Origin: Sindora glabra
Taxonomy: Eukaryota > Streptophyta > Magnoliopsida > Fabales > Fabaceae
DNA length: 64,000 nt
NCBI GenBank assembly: GCA_020226215.1
Contig: CM035230.1
Location: forward strand, 3,433,501-3,497,500
Reading direction: 5' to 3'
Positions 1 through 11,410 of this stretch are shown one piece after another. The notes below the pieces were generated by a model, which saw only the letters and a program-made list of their open reading frames with translations, searched no databases and had not been told where the DNA came from. Numbering within the stretch: the first letter of the stretch is position 1; every line of letters begins with the position of its first letter. The position numbers were made by a program, and so were the translations under genes.

Positions 1-519
1 TCACCTTCCATATTATTTATGCATAAAATCAACATCTCAAACTTTACAATATTTTAAATATGTAACTACCTCCTAAATAGAAATTAATTATAATTTTAAC
101 CATCGTCACAAGTTTCCCATGAACTTAAAAATTGTCACTTCATCAATATAGATATCAGTTATTTTTAGTAAGCATTGTCCTTTTTGTCTCATTAATTTTA
201 AAAATATTAATGCATTAATATAGACATCAATTTTACCTTTGATCCATGTCTACCAACCAACATAGAATCATTATTTTGTAGTATTGAAAGATTATCTATC
301 CTTTAATAATTCTTGGTTAAGTGGCCAAATCAATGATAATTAGTTCAGTGTCTATGATCAATCAATGAATTGAATATATGAATCTCTCTTGAATTGAAAC
401 TTTTCATTATTATAATTTCTTGATACTAAAATTTGTTCTTTTTTTAAATTATTTTGAATTGTGATTCACAACCCTTTTTCTCTCTTATGCATTTCTTTCA
501 TCTTGAATTGAACAATTGG
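1..519. other. AT-rich intergenic DNA, no gene seen
   Basis: No open reading frame with a recognisable product and no repeat structure that I can define. It ends where the CACTA-type terminus begins. Confidence 0.5.
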
Positions 520-1757
520 CACTACAAGAAAATAGTTGTTTTCTTATGTCTTATGCTATGGAAAATAATTAATTTCTTATAGATAAATTACTTTCCTGTG
601 GTGTTTCCCACCATTGTGTTACTGTGGGAAAATATTACCAACAACCACAAAATTTAATTGAGAACTTTTTTTTTCACAAAACAACTATTCTAACGGCTAC
701 GACATTGTGGAAAAGTATGTGATGATCATTTTTGAAGATAAGTTACTATGAGAAATTTTAATATATATATATATATAAATACTTAAAATATTTAACTTTA
801 ATATTTTATATTTTTTCATAAATTAAATGAACTAAACATTTTAGTTTATAAACAAATATTTTAATTTAAAATTTATATATAGTTTTAGAAAAAATTTAAA
901 ATACACAATGTAAATTATGATCAACAAGGCTTTGTCAATTTTTTTAATTACTCTAACTTTTGTCATTTGAGTGCTTCCCATTTCAAATCAATGCAACATG
1001 CTTTTCTATTCACTCTATTGTTTAGCTACTTCATCTACTACCCCTCTAGTGTAACATGTGTTGTATCCATATCAACCTTAATTAACAAGGACTTCTTTAG
1101 TTGCCTTTCCTGATCTACATATGTTGTTGCAATCTTAGCTCTAAAAAATAGAAATTTTTTAGTTGCATACTTAATTCAAAAGAGATTCCTTAAGACAATT
1201 CCTTATCAATAGGGATTTCTTCAAATAAGGTATCTATTGAATAGTTCCTTGTCTTAAGTGATTACATCTAATCAGCAAAGTCTTCTTCAAGATAATTATC
1301 GCTACCTTGTCACCATCACACCACCATGTGGGACTTGTGTAAATGCAAAAAAAATTATTATTTAGTGAATACATCTATAGAAAGTGTTACAAGCATATGC
1401 ACACTAAAAATCATATACATTCAACAATGTAAAAAGGCATTCTAAACTCTAAACCTAAAACCCATATACACTTAACCCTAAAACTTATACATATCAAATA
1501 GTAAACATTCCAAATCCTATGCGTGCTTGAACTCTTCCTTCCATATTATTCATTATATATTTTATCTTATCATCCATATATATTTTATCTTATTTTCCCT
1601 AAACCTTAAACCATGTGAAAATAGTCAAAAGCCATGAAAAATAGGCATGTATTGGGAAAATAAGATGCAATTTATTTTTGATAATTTCTCATTATTGTTT
1701 CCCATAGTATCAAGATCACAAGAGACATAATGAACAATTTACTATTTTCTAGTAATG
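520..1757. mobile_element. Non-autonomous CACTA (En/Spm)-type element
   Basis: The left end reads CACTACAAGAAAATAG, the classic CACTA terminus. At 1742-1757 the sequence CTATTTTCTAGTAATG is its inverted partner with 14 of 16 positions matching. Just inside the ends lie repeats resembling CTGTGGGAAAAT and CCCATAG on both strands, as expected for subterminal transposase-binding motifs of this superfamily. The flanking 3-bp sites are TGG and TGA, so a target duplication is plausible but not exact. No transposase coding sequence is visible inside, so the 1.2-kb element would need a trans-acting transposase. Confidence 0.55.
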
Positions 1758-3330
1758 TGATACTTAGGATTTGATGTGAACTCATTAGTACTAATAGTTC
1801 TTGCAAGAATAGTAAAATTTATTTTAATGAATTCAGCACATATTACTTATTACCAGTGGATAACTAGAAAAGCTTCATGAAATCCCGAGGATGCTTAAGG
1901 TTTAAAATAAGTACATCTACACCCTCTTCTTCCATTAAAATGAAAAGGATTCATTCTTCTTTTACTCAGCCGGACCAAGAATGAAATTTAGAAGAACTGA
2001 TATAACTTAATCTTTTAATTCTAACTAGTTCTACGATGCCCTCGGGGTTTGAAACTTAGGGTGACGTAGTCACTTGAAAGCCACAAAATGGCCAAATGCA
2101 TAATCTAAGCTCTTGAAGTATTAAATGAGTTTTGTTTTGCAGAGAAAAATTAGAAATGTGGCATGAAAGTTTATGAATGTTGAAACTAACCTTAAAAGGT
2201 TACACAATATCTAATGTTTTATACATGTGGAGTGGATTGTATGATTGGTGAATGGGTTCATATTTTTTTTATACATTTTTAATTTTAAATTAAATTAATA
2301 TATTATACAAATTTTTATTCAACAAATCTAATATTTAATTTGAAATTCAATTTTTTATTTTCCAATTCAATTAACTTAAAAAATTATTTCTAAGTTAATA
2401 ATTTTATTTTAAAATAATAATTTCAAAATGAATAAATTTTATTATAATTTATTTAATTTTAAATTATTAGTACAAATTAGAAATACATTAAATGTACAAT
2501 TTTTGAATTTGTAATTATTATTTTAAATTTAAACTTAATTTAAAAGCTTTAAAATTATTTTTTAAAAAATCCACAAACTCAATCTACAATTCTACAATTT
2601 TTAGATATTAAGATTTGAATTTTCATAAAAAAAATTCACAATTTTCGTAAATCAACTCTAGTCTCGTCCACACGAATTAATCCATGAACGGGTTGAATGG
2701 ATTTGTTAACCGACAAAGAGACAAATGTTAGGAATAAAAAATGATAAATTATATCGTAGTGTCACTTCCTAAACTTATTTTTAAAGAGGTGTTAGCACTA
2801 ATCTTTATTTCAAATAAGTGTTAATTTTATGAATTATTATTATTATATTCTCAAAATACCCTTTTTTAAGTATTAGAATGCAGTTATGAATTAGGAACTT
2901 CAAAAAGGCATAACTTCATGATCAGTTAACCAATTTTTGCACATGACCACTTGTTTTCATTCGTCTTCCTATGATCTTTCTATGGAAAATAAGAAAATTT
3001 GGGTTCGATAGGATCCACCTAGTAAAAAATGTATAAATTAAGTTCAAAATTTTGAATAACCATAACTTTGTGCTCGATTGTCTGTTTCGGGCTATTTTTT
3101 TATTTCATATAACTTTTTAAGATCTATATCCTTGCAGATGCTAGAGGTGTTTTGCCCACTCTGGTTGGTGAAAAAAAATCTTTTTTAATGACTTTTCTTA
3201 ATTTTTCTTCATTTCTTATTTTTTTTTTAACTTTGATCTCATTTTTGTCAATTTAAATTCGTTCAAATCCCATATTAAATTTTTTCTCTCCAACTCTTTT
3301 AGTGTCTAGTAGTGTCATAATAATTTTTTT
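1758..3330. other. AT-rich intergenic DNA, no gene seen
   Basis: Low-complexity AT-rich sequence. The part near 2880-3260 has more balanced composition and may be an old retroelement scrap, but I recognise no protein or terminal repeat in it. Confidence 0.4.
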
Positions 3331-3339
3331 AATAAATAA

Positions 3340-5545
3340 AACTATCAAAGAACAATATATTACTATTTGTAAATTAAATAATAACATGTTATTATTTCAT
3401 TTTAAAATAGTAACACTAACAAAAAATCCTAAATAAAGGGATAAATTAAGTTCAATTAATAACTAAATTACTAAATAACAGTAGGAACATATTACTATTT
3501 ATTTTTTAGATAGTAACATGTTACTATTTTATTTCAAAATAATAACACCAACTAAAAACTCTAAATAAATGGATAAATCAAGTCTAATTAATAATCAAAT
3601 TAGTAAAGAATAAGATGTTACTATTTCATTTCAAAATAGTAACATCAATAAAAAATATCAAATAAAAGCATAAATCAAGTCTAATTAATAACTAAATTAT
3701 CAAAGAAGAGAATGTTACTATTTGTTCTCCAAATAGTAACATGTTACTATTTCATTTCAAATTAGTAACATCAATCAAAAACCTAAAATAAATAGGTAAA
3801 ATCAAACTGCCAAAGAAGATATTACTATTTCGTTTGAAAATAGTAACACTAATAAAAAAAATTCTAAATAAATAGATAATGAAGTCTAATTAACAACTAA
3901 ATTGCTAAATAATAGCATATTACTGTTTGTTCTCTAGATAATAACATGTTACTATTTCATTTCAAAATAGTAACACTAATCAAAAACTTCAAATAAATAC
4001 ATAAATTAAGTCTAATTAACAACCAAATTGATAAAAAAGAGGATGTTACTATTTATTCTCCAAATAGTAACATGTTACTATTTTATTTCAAAACAGTAAC
4101 ACTAATCCAAAAACCTAAATAAATAGGTAAAACAAGTCTAATTAGTGATTAAATTGTCAAATAACATCATATTGCTATTTATTCTTCAAATAATAACATG
4201 TTATTATTTCATTTTAAAATAATAATACTAACAAAAAATCTAAAATAAATGGATAAATCAAGTCTAATTTACAATTAAACTACCAAAGAAGAAAATGTTT
4301 CTATTTCATTTCAAAACAATAACACCAACCCAAAACCATAAATAAATAGATAAATCAAGTTTAATTAACAATTAAATTACTAAATAACAACATGTTACTG
4401 CTTGAAGATCAAATAGTATAGTAACATGTTACTGTTTATTCTTCAAATAGAAACATGTTACTATTTTATTTTAAAATAGAAACATGTTACTATTTTATTT
4501 TAAAATAGTAACACTAACTAAAAATTTTAAATAAATAGATAAATCAAGTCTAATTAATAATCAAATTATCAAATAACAATATGTTACTTTTTATTTTCTA
4601 CATAATAGCATGTTATTATTTCATTTCAAAATAGTAACACCAACCATAAAATCAAAAATAAATGGGTAAAATAAATCTAATTAATAACTAAACTACCAAA
4701 GAAAAATATATTACTATTTTATGTATAAATAGTAACATCAAATAAAAACTTGAAATAAATTAACAAATCAAGCATAATTAACAACAAAAATCGATAAAAA
4801 AATAATATATTACTGTTTTCAAAACAAACAATAACATGTTTTCTTTTAGTGGCATGTTTCTATTTGATCTAAAATAATAACATCAACTAAAAATACTATA
4901 AATAGTCAAAATGAAGTATGATTAATAATGAAATTTTGACAAAATAATGTGTTACTATTTTCACAAGAAATAATAAACACAAATAAGATGTTACTATTTT
5001 ATATGAAAATAGTAACATCAAATAAAAACTTGGAATAAACTAACAAATCAAGCATAATTAACAATAAAAATTAAAAAAAATAACATATTATTTTTAGAAC
5101 AAATACTAACATGTTATTTTCTTCTAGTGACATATTTTTGTTTAGTCTGAAATAGAAACATTAATAAAAAAATATCATAAATAGATAAAATAAAGTATGA
5201 TTAATAATGAAACTTTAATAAAATAATGTGTTACTATTTTTACAAGAAATAGTAACACCAAACGAGATGTTACTATTTTATGTGGAAACAATAACATCAA
5301 ACAAAAATTAGGAATAAACTAACAAATTAAGCGTGATTAACAATAAAAATCAATAAAAAAAATAACATGCTTTAGAAACACCAACAAAAAATACCATAAA
5401 TAGATAAAATGAAATATGATTAAAAATGAAACTCTTGATAAAACGTGTTACTGTTTCCACACGAAATAGTAACATTAAACTTGATGTTACTGTTTTAGAT
5501 GTTACTGTTTTATGTGAAAATAGTAATATCAAACAAAAACTTTTT
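3340..5545. repeat. Tandem array of ~110-125 bp units with TAGTAACATGTTACTA palindrome
   Basis: About 18 degenerate units follow one another. Each contains a segment like TTACTATTTCATTTCAAAATAGTAACA, here split as TTACTATTT, CATTTCA and AAATAGTAACA, then an AAATAAATNGATAAATCAAG stretch and a TCTAATTAATAA stretch. Where one unit meets the next the half-sites form palindromes; those at 3731-3752 and 4062-4083 are perfect over 22 bp (AAATAGTAACA followed by its reverse complement). Units diverge toward the 3' end, where stretches like TTACTATTTT-ACAAGAAATAGTAACA dominate from about 4940. The small reading frames here are by-products of the repeat. This is minisatellite or satellite-like DNA, with no coding role visible. 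Confidence 0.8.
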
Positions 5546-6129
5546 TACAGTAATTTCTAGAATGTCTTCATTTGATTTGTCAAGTTGTTTGATTGGGAAT
5601 GCGTAGTGATAGAATACAACTCATCTATTTTTGTTTCTATGCTTTTGTTCTTCCTAATACTGAAGCATGTCGTTTAGACTTATGGATATTTTGGTAAATT
5701 GGCCTTAGAGAGTACACTTGAATGAAAGAAAGTTCTCTTGGAATATCTCGCTGCAATAAATTATAGCAACTGGTACTGACTTAATTTTTTTTTAATAAAA
5801 AATTTTTAGTGGCCCGCCATCGAAGGACTAGACAAATAACATAAATCTGAGTGTTGTGGGGTTTAGGTGCTGGGCTTATGAATCTCACACAATTTTCTTT
5901 TACCCATTTCAAATGTATTATGTATATTGGAAAAGAATGATGGATCTTGAACATTTTGGCTTAATTTCAAAAACAATCTATCTATTTATATTTATATCTT
6001 TCTTTAAATTTTTTTCATTTCTAAATTTCTTTCTCAAAATTAAAAAAAAAATCTCCCAAAACAATCTAAAAAAATTTATATTAAAGAGCATTTAATAGAA
6101 TGCCTATCATTTTTATATTTTATTAGATT
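5546..6129. other. AT-rich spacer, no gene seen
   Basis: A 79-codon frame at 5856-6095 is not recognisable and has a low-complexity Phe/Lys/Ile-rich end. The part from about 5985 resembles sequences near 7550 and 8085 inside the next element, so repeat material probably begins before 6130. Confidence 0.4.
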
Positions 6130-6328
6130 AATTTACCTTCCATGCATCATTTTATTATAAGATACTTTTCCGTTTAAAATTTTGGCACTTGCTATTGTCT
6201 TTTTCTACTTTGATTTTGTAGTGTTTATATATTAGTTTTTTGTTGCTGGGTTATTGAATTATTATTATAATATTAATTCTTTGACTAAATAATTCTTTTA
6301 TTAATTTTTTTGTCATTATTTATTATAT

Positions 6329-6329
<1 letters not shown>

Positions 6330-6376
<47 letters not shown>
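6330..6376. repeat. (TAA)n microsatellite
   Basis: About 15 TAA/AAT trinucleotides in a row within the left arm of the inverted repeat. The matching position of the right arm (about 9046-9075) has only a few copies, so the tract expanded after the arms formed. Confidence 0.9.
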
Positions 6377-6377
<1 letters not shown>

Positions 6378-7367
6378 TAACAAAATGAAGTTACTTTTTC
6401 AATTTTGAACTTGGTTTTGGAGTTTCTCATAATATAATAATTTAATTTTTTATAATTTTTAAATTAATTTAATTCTTATCATTTTTAAAGAAATAATAAG
6501 GATATTTCTTTAAATGAAGGGTTAAGATTACAACAATATAATCTAGTAGGCTATCATAGGTTACATCATCCAGGGTTTTAAACCCCCAGGTACCTTAGAC
6601 TATGCCTTTATTAAAAGATTTTATTTTATTTTTATAATTTGGGTCCAATTTGAAAATATTATCGTATAATAATATATTCTTTAGTGAATGTTATGGTGTC
6701 TTTGGGGAAAACTTGGGGTTTGAAACTCGAGAAATGTGGCAAAATGTTGGTAGGCCACGTAGCAAATATGCAGTAAAATAAGGAGTTTTAATAATGAAAA
6801 TAAATTGGGCAAAATTGCAAGAATGGTCTTATTATTATTATTATCGAGATAAAGCACTAACTGCTTATGCAGACATAGCTGCCATTGATGGCAATCATCA
6901 ATAACTGAATGACTTGTAAAGTCTAAGTCAGCCATTTCATATTAATAATATTAGCACTATTATTATTATTATTGAAATTAATTCATTAGTGTTAACAATT
7001 TAATTTCACATAACATTAACCTACATAAGTTGTGTGTAGACATCTCATTGGAGAATTTTTTGGGAACAATTAAATAATTTTTCTGGCATCTTATCTATTT
7101 TCAAGTGTCTTAAGCCTATAAACAGATGTTAAAATTATATAAAGTAAATTAATTAATTATAATATATTAAATTTAAAAAATTAAATTGGAATAATAAAAT
7201 ATGAAAATGATAGACATTTTACTGAATGTACTTTGACATGAATTTTTTCTTTTTAAGGTTATTTTGAGAGTATAATTTATTTTGTTTTGGGAGGAAAATT
7301 TGTGGATGAAAGAGTTTTAAAGAAAAATATAAAAGATAAATATAGATAGATAGTTATAAAATTGTGG

Positions 7368-8110
7368 ATTTTATTAGATTGATTTTCTTTCCTTCTAAAT
7401 TTGATATGTTGTAATTATTTATTTTTATCATCTTTTAAATAAATAAAAAATTCATAATTTATTAATAAACTATGTTTAATGTTTGTCTTAAAACTCTTAT
7501 AATTATTTTCAAACTAATTTTAATGTATATTCTATATACTATTTTATATTTATCTATCTATCTATATCTTTTTTTAAAATTCTTCCTATTGTAAAATTCC
7601 TTCTCAAAATAAAAAAAATTATCCTAAAATAATCTTTAAAAAAAATTCAAGTCAAAGAGTATTTAATAAAAGGATTTAAATTTGATTTATCTTCAATGTA
7701 AATTAATTTTATACTATCAATTACTCATATGTTATTATGTCAATAAAAAAATTATTAAAACTCCCTTACTGTAGTTAAAAATTCTTAATTACTATTATTT
7801 TTAAAAATGTGTCTTCTTGTAATTTGCAAATAATACAAAATATTTTACACTAACAGTGAATCAAAATTAAACTCTTAATAGAATGTCATTTTTTTATATT
7901 TTATGAAACTAATTTACTTTCTTTCTAAATTTAATATATTGTAATTATTTAATTTTATTTTTTCTTTTAGATAAATAAAAAATTCACTATCCATTAATAA
8001 ATAATATTTAATATTTATCTTAAAACTCTTATAATTATCTTTAAACTAATTTTAATCTATATTATATATTATATTTTATAACTATCTATCTATATTTATC
8101 TTTTATATTT
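7368..8110. repeat. Direct repeat pair in the centre of the inverted-repeat element
   Basis: The segments 7368-7585 and 7895-8110 share a long order of motifs: TTCTAAATTTGATATGTTG versus TTCTAAATTTAATATATTG, a common AAATAAATAAAAAATTCA-like run, then CTTAAAACTCTTATAATTAT and CTATCTATCTATAT. They are in the same orientation, unlike the outer arms. Confidence 0.6.
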
Positions 8111-9260
8111 TTATCTAAAACTCTTTCATCGACAAATTTTCCTCCTAAAACAAAATAAATTATACTCTTAAAATAACCTCAAAAAGAAAAAAATTATGTC
8201 AAACTACATTTAGTGAAATGTCTGTCATTTTCATATTTTATTAGTCCAATTTAATTTTTTAAATTTAACATATTGTAATTAATTAATTTACTTTACATAG
8301 TTTTAACATTTGTTTATAAGCACACTTGAAAATAGATCAGATGCCAAAAATATTATTCAATTGTTCCTAGAAAAATTCTCCCATGAAATGTGTACACACA
8401 ACTTATGTAGGTTAATATTACGCGAAATTAAATTGTTAACACTAATGAGCTAATTTCAATAATAATAGTGCTAATATTATTAATATGAAATGGCTAACTT
8501 AGACTTTACAAGTTGTTCTATTATTGATGATTGCCATCAATGGCAGCTATGTCTGCATAAGCAGTTGGTGCTCTGTCTCAATAATAATAATAAGGTCATT
8601 CTTGTAATTTTCTTCAATTTATTTTCACTATTAAAACTCTTTATTTTATGTATATTTGCTACGTTGCCTACCAACATTTTGCCACATGTCTGAAGTTCTA
8701 AACTCCAAGACTTCCCCAAAGATACCATAACATTTACTATAAAAAAATATTATTATATGATAATATTTTGAGATTAGACCCAAATTATAAAAATAAAATA
8801 AAATCTTTGAATATAGGCATAGTCTAAAGTACTCGGGGGTTTAAAACCTCGAGTGATATGGCTTATTACTGCCCACTAGATTATATTGTTGTAATCTTAG
8901 CCCTTCATTTAAAGAAATATCCATATTATTTCTTTAAAAATGATAAGAATTAAATTAGTTTAAAAAAATTATAAAAAATTAAATTATTATATTATGAGAG
9001 ACTCCAAAAGCAAGTTCAAAATTGAAAAAGTAACTTCATTTTTTTATATTATTATTATAATATAATAAATAATGACAAAAAATTAAGAAAAGAATTATTT
9101 GGTCAAAGAATTAATATTATAATAATAATAATTCAATAACCTAGCAACAAAAAACTAATATATAAACACTACAAAATCAAAGTAGAAAAAGACAACAACA
9201 AGTGCCAAAAATTTAAATGGAAAAGTATCTTATAATAAAATGACACATGGAAGGTAAATT

Positions 9261-11254
9261 ATATAGTTTAAAGAATTAAATATAAGATTAAAAATATAAT
9301 ATATGATTAAATAATTTAATTAAGATATATAAATGTAGTTAAATAATATGGTTATTTAAACAATTTAAAAAATGTGATGTGACATATTATGAAATATTAT
9401 GTAATTGAAAATATAGTTTAAATTTAATTTATTATCAAAGTAAAATATTTTACACAAGATGCTTCATTAAAAAGTAGTTAAAAAATTTTAATTGTATTAA
9501 AGAAATGTTAATATTTATTTATCAATATAACATCACATGATTAAGTGATAGTGTAAAGTAAATTTACACCAATAATAAAGGAAAATTAAATTTTTAAAAA
9601 TATAATATGTAGTTGAATAATATTAAAATGATAAATATCAATATCGGTAAGTATTTGAATTAAATTGAATTTTTAATTTATTTAATATATTTTATTATAT
9701 AATAAAAATATATTATATTATATTTATATTTATTAGTAACAATAGCACTTTAACTGTAAAGATTAGGCATTCACCTAAAAAATATGTGATAAAATAAATA
9801 ATAAAAAGAAAATAATATATGAATTATTAAGTAATATGGATTGAAAATATAATATACATATATATACACACTACTCAAAAATATTAATATATGTATTGCA
9901 AATAATAAATTGATAAAAAAATAAATAATATAAAAATTATAAAAAGAAAAATTAAATATTGACGTCCTTCCATTTTGATGGCTTTAGTTTCTACTCATAA
10001 TTAGCAAGAAAAAAAATGGCTTAATGTGAAAGGGACTAACATGATAGTGATGAAATTTCACTTTCTTCTTCTGCAATTTGAATAGAGTTATTTTTATAAT
10101 TTTACTTAAAAAATTTTATCCAAAAATATATAATTTTGCCTACACATATCCACGTTGCAAAATTATTGTCATGTGACCCAGACTTCAAAGCCCAAAGTTT
10201 GGAAAAGATACTATAGTCTTCACCGAAAAGTAAGGCTATTTTGATAATTTTGTCCAAGTATTTTTCATTACTAAAATTCTTTATTCTGCTACATTATATC
10301 ACACATGGCCTAGTGGCATTCTATCACACGTCCTGGGTTTCAAACCTAGAGTTCCAGTAAAGACGCCGTAACAAGCACCTTTAATTCTATGCATCAAACT
10401 TACATTGAAAGAATTCTTTTAGGGAAAAAATGAGAAATTTCCTTTTGGCACTTGAAGTCATTAGATCCCCGCCCCCCTTAATTTTTGACAATGTGGAAAT
10501 CAAACTTCCAAATTATATAAAATTTGAATTTAATACTCATTATTCACTAAATGATTTTTTTAAAAAAAAAATTATGTAATTTCTTTGTAATCCTTTTAAA
10601 TAAAAATCACTATATTGTTGAATATTAATTTTTCACATTTTTTCAAAACAATTTCTATACTATATAACTAATAAAGATTAAATTAAATACAAAGAATTTT
10701 AATTAAATACTTAGAAATAAACCAATAACCAATTGACTTAATCAAAGTAAGCTAAACCCAAAGGCGTTTCAAACTCAAGATCTTTGAATTTGATCTCGAG
10801 GGCAAAGAAATACCCAACGTATAAGCTAAAAAACTTGAATAGCTAAATTATATGAGAAAGATGATTTGACAGAACAATTATTGTGATTCTTACTTAAAAG
10901 ATTCAGACAATAAATTGCGTAATTGAATGAAATTATTAAAGGAATGATAAGTATTAGTTTCAAATATTATGTAATTTAAGAGTTTAATCTCTAGGTTTTT
11001 CAAAATTGGAAAGAGCAAAATTCTAATCACTCCAAAAGGCGTTATTCTACATTTTTCCTTTTTCAATTATTATTCAATAACATTCAATTTAGTAAAAGGA
11101 ATTTGACTTATCAAGGACCAAAATATAACCATCCATGGAATTAAAAAAAACTTCGAAAACACAATCTTGATCCTTATCCTTTCTACTGACACTTCAAGAG
11201 TTCGTTTCTAGGTAACAATTAGAAGCACATTAACAATCAACATATCCCAAACAG
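9261..11254. other. AT-rich intergenic DNA with a partial, diverged copy of the 6.1-9.3 kb repeat
   Basis: Most of this stretch is featureless AT-rich sequence downstream of the SiR gene. About 10131-10400 resembles the gene-like core of the inverted-repeat element: the CCAAAGTTTGGAAAAGATAC segment, then TTCATTACTAAAATTCTTTATT, then TGGGTTTCAAACCTAGAGTT. It looks like a degraded third member of that family. No gene is visible. Confidence 0.5.
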
Positions 11255-11259
11255 ATGAC

Positions 11260-11265
11260 TTTATT
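11260..11265 (-). terminator. Candidate AATAAA polyadenylation signal of SiR
   Basis: TTTATT on the plus strand is AATAAA on the minus strand, about 145 nt past the SiR stop codon. It is a reasonable near-upstream poly(A) element; no transcript evidence is available here. Confidence 0.4.
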
Positions 11266-11410
11266 GGAGTTAAAAACAAAAGTGCACCCAAAACTTCGAT
11301 TAAAAATGGTAGACCTTGCTCTAAGGTTGTCAAACAGTAACATGTCAGGGATTACACGCCTGGCATGGTTTTCTTATCCACCAATCAATATCCCGGCTTT
11401 CACAGCGAAG

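Larger units (their letters stand above)
6130..9260. mobile_element. 3.1-kb long-inverted-repeat element (fold-back or non-autonomous MULE-like)
   Basis: The left arm (about 6130-7355) is matched in reverse complement by the right arm (about 8075-9260). Outermost sequence AATTTACCTTCCATG at 6130 faces CATGGAAGGTAAATT ending at 9260. The arms share a 60-70 codon frame (minus strand 6681-6935; plus strand 8490-8693) whose translations match closely at first; this is a shared non-coding repeat read twice, not a gene pair. The 720-bp centre holds a direct repeat of about 215 bp (7368-7585 and 7895-8110). No transposase is visible and no target duplication is clear. Superfamily is undecided: long arms favour fold-back or MULE-type elements. 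Confidence 0.7.

Noticed and set aside
3340..5545. CRISPR-like array
   Set aside because: Units are degenerate ~120-bp tandem repeats with no unique spacers of constant length, in a plant nuclear context.
5856..6095. 79-codon plus-strand frame as a small gene
   Set aside because: Low-complexity Phe/Ile/Lys-rich translation, no recognisable domain, and its 3' half falls in repeat-like sequence related to 7550 and 8085.
8490..8693. Frames at 6681-6935 (minus) and 8490-8693 (plus) as a conserved gene pair
   Set aside because: They are the two arms of one inverted repeat, so their similarity comes from the duplication; the frame breaks early in one arm and no domain is recognised.
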